Of a stretch of 44,103 bases of DNA, positions 42,269-44,103 are shown piece by piece (position 1 is the first letter of the stretch; the number at the start of each line of letters is the position of its first letter). Both the position numbers and the translations under genes were made by a program. The notes below the pieces were generated by a model that saw only the letters and a list, made by a program, of their open reading frames with translations, did no database searches and was not told the DNA's origin. The DNA comes from Caballeronia glathei (GTDB lineage: Bacteria; Pseudomonadota; Gammaproteobacteria; Burkholderiales; Burkholderiaceae): assembly GCF_000698595.1 (NCBI RefSeq), contig NZ_JFHC01000066.1, forward strand, positions 1 to 44,103, in the 5' to 3' direction.

Positions 42269-43628
42269 CTGGCTGGAATTCCTTGACCGCACCAAGCGTT
42301 TGATCTGCCTCGAAGGCAATATCGCGCTCGAATATGATGTTCTTCGATATATCGAGCATTTCGAAGGCAAGCAGGCCTGCTTTTTTTCGCGACCCGGAGG
42401 ACATGAGGTACCGATTGCCGGAGGATTGCTCGGGCAGCGGCAATGGGTGGCTGAGTTGCTCGAGCTACCTGTCGATCAGATCCTGCCCGCATTTCAGAGG
42501 GCATTGAAAGCCCCATTGGAGTGGAATGTGGTCGAGCAGGATTCGGCTGCTGTCCACGAAGTGACGCACGACAAGGATATCGATTTAAAAAGGATCCTGC
42601 CCATCATTACCTGCCACGAACGCGATGGCGGCCCTTACATCACCAGCGGCCTCGTGCATGGACTGAATCTGGAAACAGGCAAGCAAAACCTCTCGATAAA
42701 CCGTCTTCAAGTGCAAGGGCCTGACAGGCTGAGCATCCTGATGCTCCCGCGCGATCTGTTCGCTTATTATCAGGCCGCGGAAAAGCTGGATAAGGAATTG
42801 CCGGTTACCGTTACCATCGGCCACGATCCAGTGGTCGAATTGGCTTCGCAGGCCATTGCGCCGCGCGACGTGTGCGAACTGACCATTGCAGGCGCACTCA
42901 AACAGCGTCCGATCGATGTCGTAAAATCATACACCAACGATGTCCATATTCCTGCGGACGCCGAGATAGCGATCGAGGGGTTCATCATTCCACATAAACG
43001 CGTATTGGAAGGCCCATTTGGAGAGTTTCCAAAATACTACACCGGTCAGGACCTGCTTCCCTACATCAGGATTACCTGCATCACCCACCGCCGCAATCCG
43101 ATTTATCGCGTCAACAATCCCTCCGGGATCGAGAACGTCATTATCGGCGGAATCCCCCGGGAGTCGTCCATTCTGGAGCGAATGCAGCTCAATTTTCCTA
43201 ATGTACTGGATGTTCGCCTCACGGCGGGAGGGCTCGGACGTTTTCATTTGATCGTGAAAATAATAAAGAAGCAGTATGGCGAAGCAAAAAACGTTATCGC
43301 CTGTGCATTTGGCTGCCATTACGACATCAAACTGGTGACCGTCGTCGATGAAGACATCGATATCAACGACAGCGAGCAAATCGAATGGGCAATAGCAACC
43401 CGTTTTCAGGCTTCTCGCGATCTGGTCATCATCCAGCACGGTCTGGGTTCCAAGCTCGATCCTTCGGGAGACAAGCGCGGATTGAATGACAAGATGGGCC
43501 TGGACGCGACCAAATATCTGGGCGATGACGAACGATTTTATGTGTCTCGCATCCCGCCTAGCCTGGGCAACGTCTATGACCGGCTAGCGAAGGACAGTCA
43601 ATCACTCGCCAGCTATTTGAGGTCGTAA
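42243..43628 (+). CDS. UbiD-family (prenylated-FMN) decarboxylase
   Basis: The 461-residue protein starts MSKINNLRDWLEFLDRTKRL and has UbiD hallmarks: KDIDLKRILPIITCHERDGG, YITSGLVHG, the PADAEIAIEG segment and GPFGEFPKYYTG, which carries one of the catalytic glutamates. Near the C-terminus DPSGDKRGLNDKMGLDATK matches the family. These enzymes reversibly decarboxylate aromatic or alpha,beta-unsaturated acids using prFMN, which needs a UbiX prenyltransferase not present in this window. It overlaps the small NHLP-like gene by 26 bases, so the two are co-translated. In-frame ATGs at 42216 and 42231 are alternatives. The region is AT-richer than the core operons. Confidence 0.9.
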   Translation: MSKINNLRDWLEFLDRTKRLICLEGNIALEYDVLRYIEHFEGKQACFFSRPGGHEVPIAGGLLGQRQWVAELLELPVDQILPAFQRALKAPLEWNVVEQDSAAVHEVTHDKDIDLKRILPIITCHERDGGPYITSGLVHGLNLETGKQNLSINRLQVQGPDRLSILMLPRDLFAYYQAAEKLDKELPVTVTIGHDPVVELASQAIAPRDVCELTIAGALKQRPIDVVKSYTNDVHIPADAEIAIEGFIIPHKRVLEGPFGEFPKYYTGQDLLPYIRITCITHRRNPIYRVNNPSGIENVIIGGIPRESSILERMQLNFPNVLDVRLTAGGLGRFHLIVKIIKKQYGEAKNVIACAFGCHYDIKLVTVVDEDIDINDSEQIEWAIATRFQASRDLVIIQHGLGSKLDPSGDKRGLNDKMGLDATKYLGDDERFYVSRIPPSLGNVYDRLAKDSQSLASYLRS

Positions 43629-43659
43629 TGGGTACACGATGGGCGAGTTCGCCGGCACT

Positions 43660-43913
43660 TACATCCCTCCTTTGCGGTCGAGGAACGCCCGTCGCCTAGC
43701 CGTGCGCTGGGCCGCCACGCTTTTGCTGGTGTGGCGTGCCTGTACGGCGCGAACCGTGTCGGCTGTATGTATTCGGCCAAGCGGTTACCGAGCGCGGGCG
43801 TCGGCGTGCAGTACGTCCTGAAACCTCCTCACGGCATCGTTGCCAATATGGAGTTCGCGTTCGGAAAGGAGGACGACAAGGCCGTCCACTTCAAGATGGG
43901 ATACGCATCCTAA
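43660..43913 (+). pseudogene. BamA/TamA-type surface-antigen beta-barrel, C-terminal fragment
   Basis: The frame ending at 43913 reads AFAGVACLYGANRVGC, then LPSAGVGVQYVLKPPHG, then IVANMEFAFGKEDDKA and a final HFKMGYAS. This matches the last strands of D15-type outer-membrane barrels (SAGxGxxYVLKP, then NxExAxGK, then KxGY). The POTRA domains and most strands are missing. The last residue is Ser rather than the aromatic usually needed for outer-membrane insertion. It is a remnant. The last 190 bp of the window show nothing further. Confidence 0.6.
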
Positions 43914-44103
43914 GCCGATCGCGGTCTTCGGCCAGCTTCAATCGTCCCTGCTTCGCCGCTCAGCCGCAATTGCTTCGTTACCCCAGATCATCTATCAATC
44001 ACTGATTTCAGCTGTGGCCAGATGACCCGGCGTGGAAGGACGCTTGCTTTCGAATTCCTTCGGAGAACGGCGAAAGAGTAAGCGTTGCGCGAGCACCGTC
44101 TAG

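Overview
The window looks like chromosomal DNA of a Burkholderiaceae bacterium (Paraburkholderia, Caballeronia or Burkholderia type). The evidence is high-GC coding DNA, a catA-benABCD operon divergent from a BenM/CatR-type LysR gene followed by catBC-benE, and many small lineage-type hypothetical proteins. No rRNA, convincing tRNA, insertion sequence, phage or CRISPR array was seen. Several short gene remnants show that the spaces between operons have been eroded and rearranged.

Layout. 1-4.2 kb: the end of a SulP anion transporter, then a poorly coding stretch with small hypothetical proteins, an orphan ribbon-helix-helix protein and a SET-domain stub. 4.3-7.5 kb: a Bcr/CflA-type efflux pump and a quinone-oxidoreductase-like dehydrogenase, translationally coupled and divergent from a LysR regulator. 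7.6-8.4 kb: an unusual permuted papain-fold (NlpC/P60-like) protein. 8.9-10.2 kb: an aldo/keto reductase with a decayed divergent LysR gene. 10.2-22.9 kb: the benzoate/catechol block: catA-benA-benB-benC-benD plus a Rid-family gene on the minus strand; the LysR regulator, catB, catC and benE on the plus strand; then two AAHS-family aromatic-acid transporters on the minus strand. Benzoate is dihydroxylated by BenABC, oxidised to catechol by BenD, cleaved by CatA to cis,cis-muconate, and taken by CatB and CatC to the 3-oxoadipate enol-lactone. The later steps (catD/pca genes) are not in the window.

Three places in this block (before catA, before catB, before the 21.5-22.8 kb transporter) carry the same roughly 41-bp architecture: two ATAC-N7-GTAT-like LysR sites 21 bp apart, abutting a TTGGAC -35 element. 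This defines a local regulon.

23.3-26.0 kb: a two-subunit molybdenum hydroxylase of the isoquinoline-oxidoreductase type. 26.3-32.4 kb: a mixed set (SnoaL-like protein, possible Fe(II)/2-oxoglutarate oxygenase, DJ-1/PfpI protein divergent from a MocR regulator, DUF4239 membrane protein, small hypotheticals). 32.9-40.3 kb: a probable nitrogen-compound module: an NCS1 permease coupled to a hybrid histidine kinase, a tail-to-tail OmpR-type response regulator, an amidase and a second NCS1 permease.

40.4-44.1 kb: a degraded zone with remnants of a metallo-beta-lactamase-fold protein, an alpha/beta hydrolase, an aldehyde dehydrogenase and a BamA-type barrel. Inside it sits an intact pair: a small protein resembling nitrile-hydratase-like leader peptides (RiPP precursor type) overlapping a UbiD-family decarboxylase gene. 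This pair is the best candidate for an undescribed system here.
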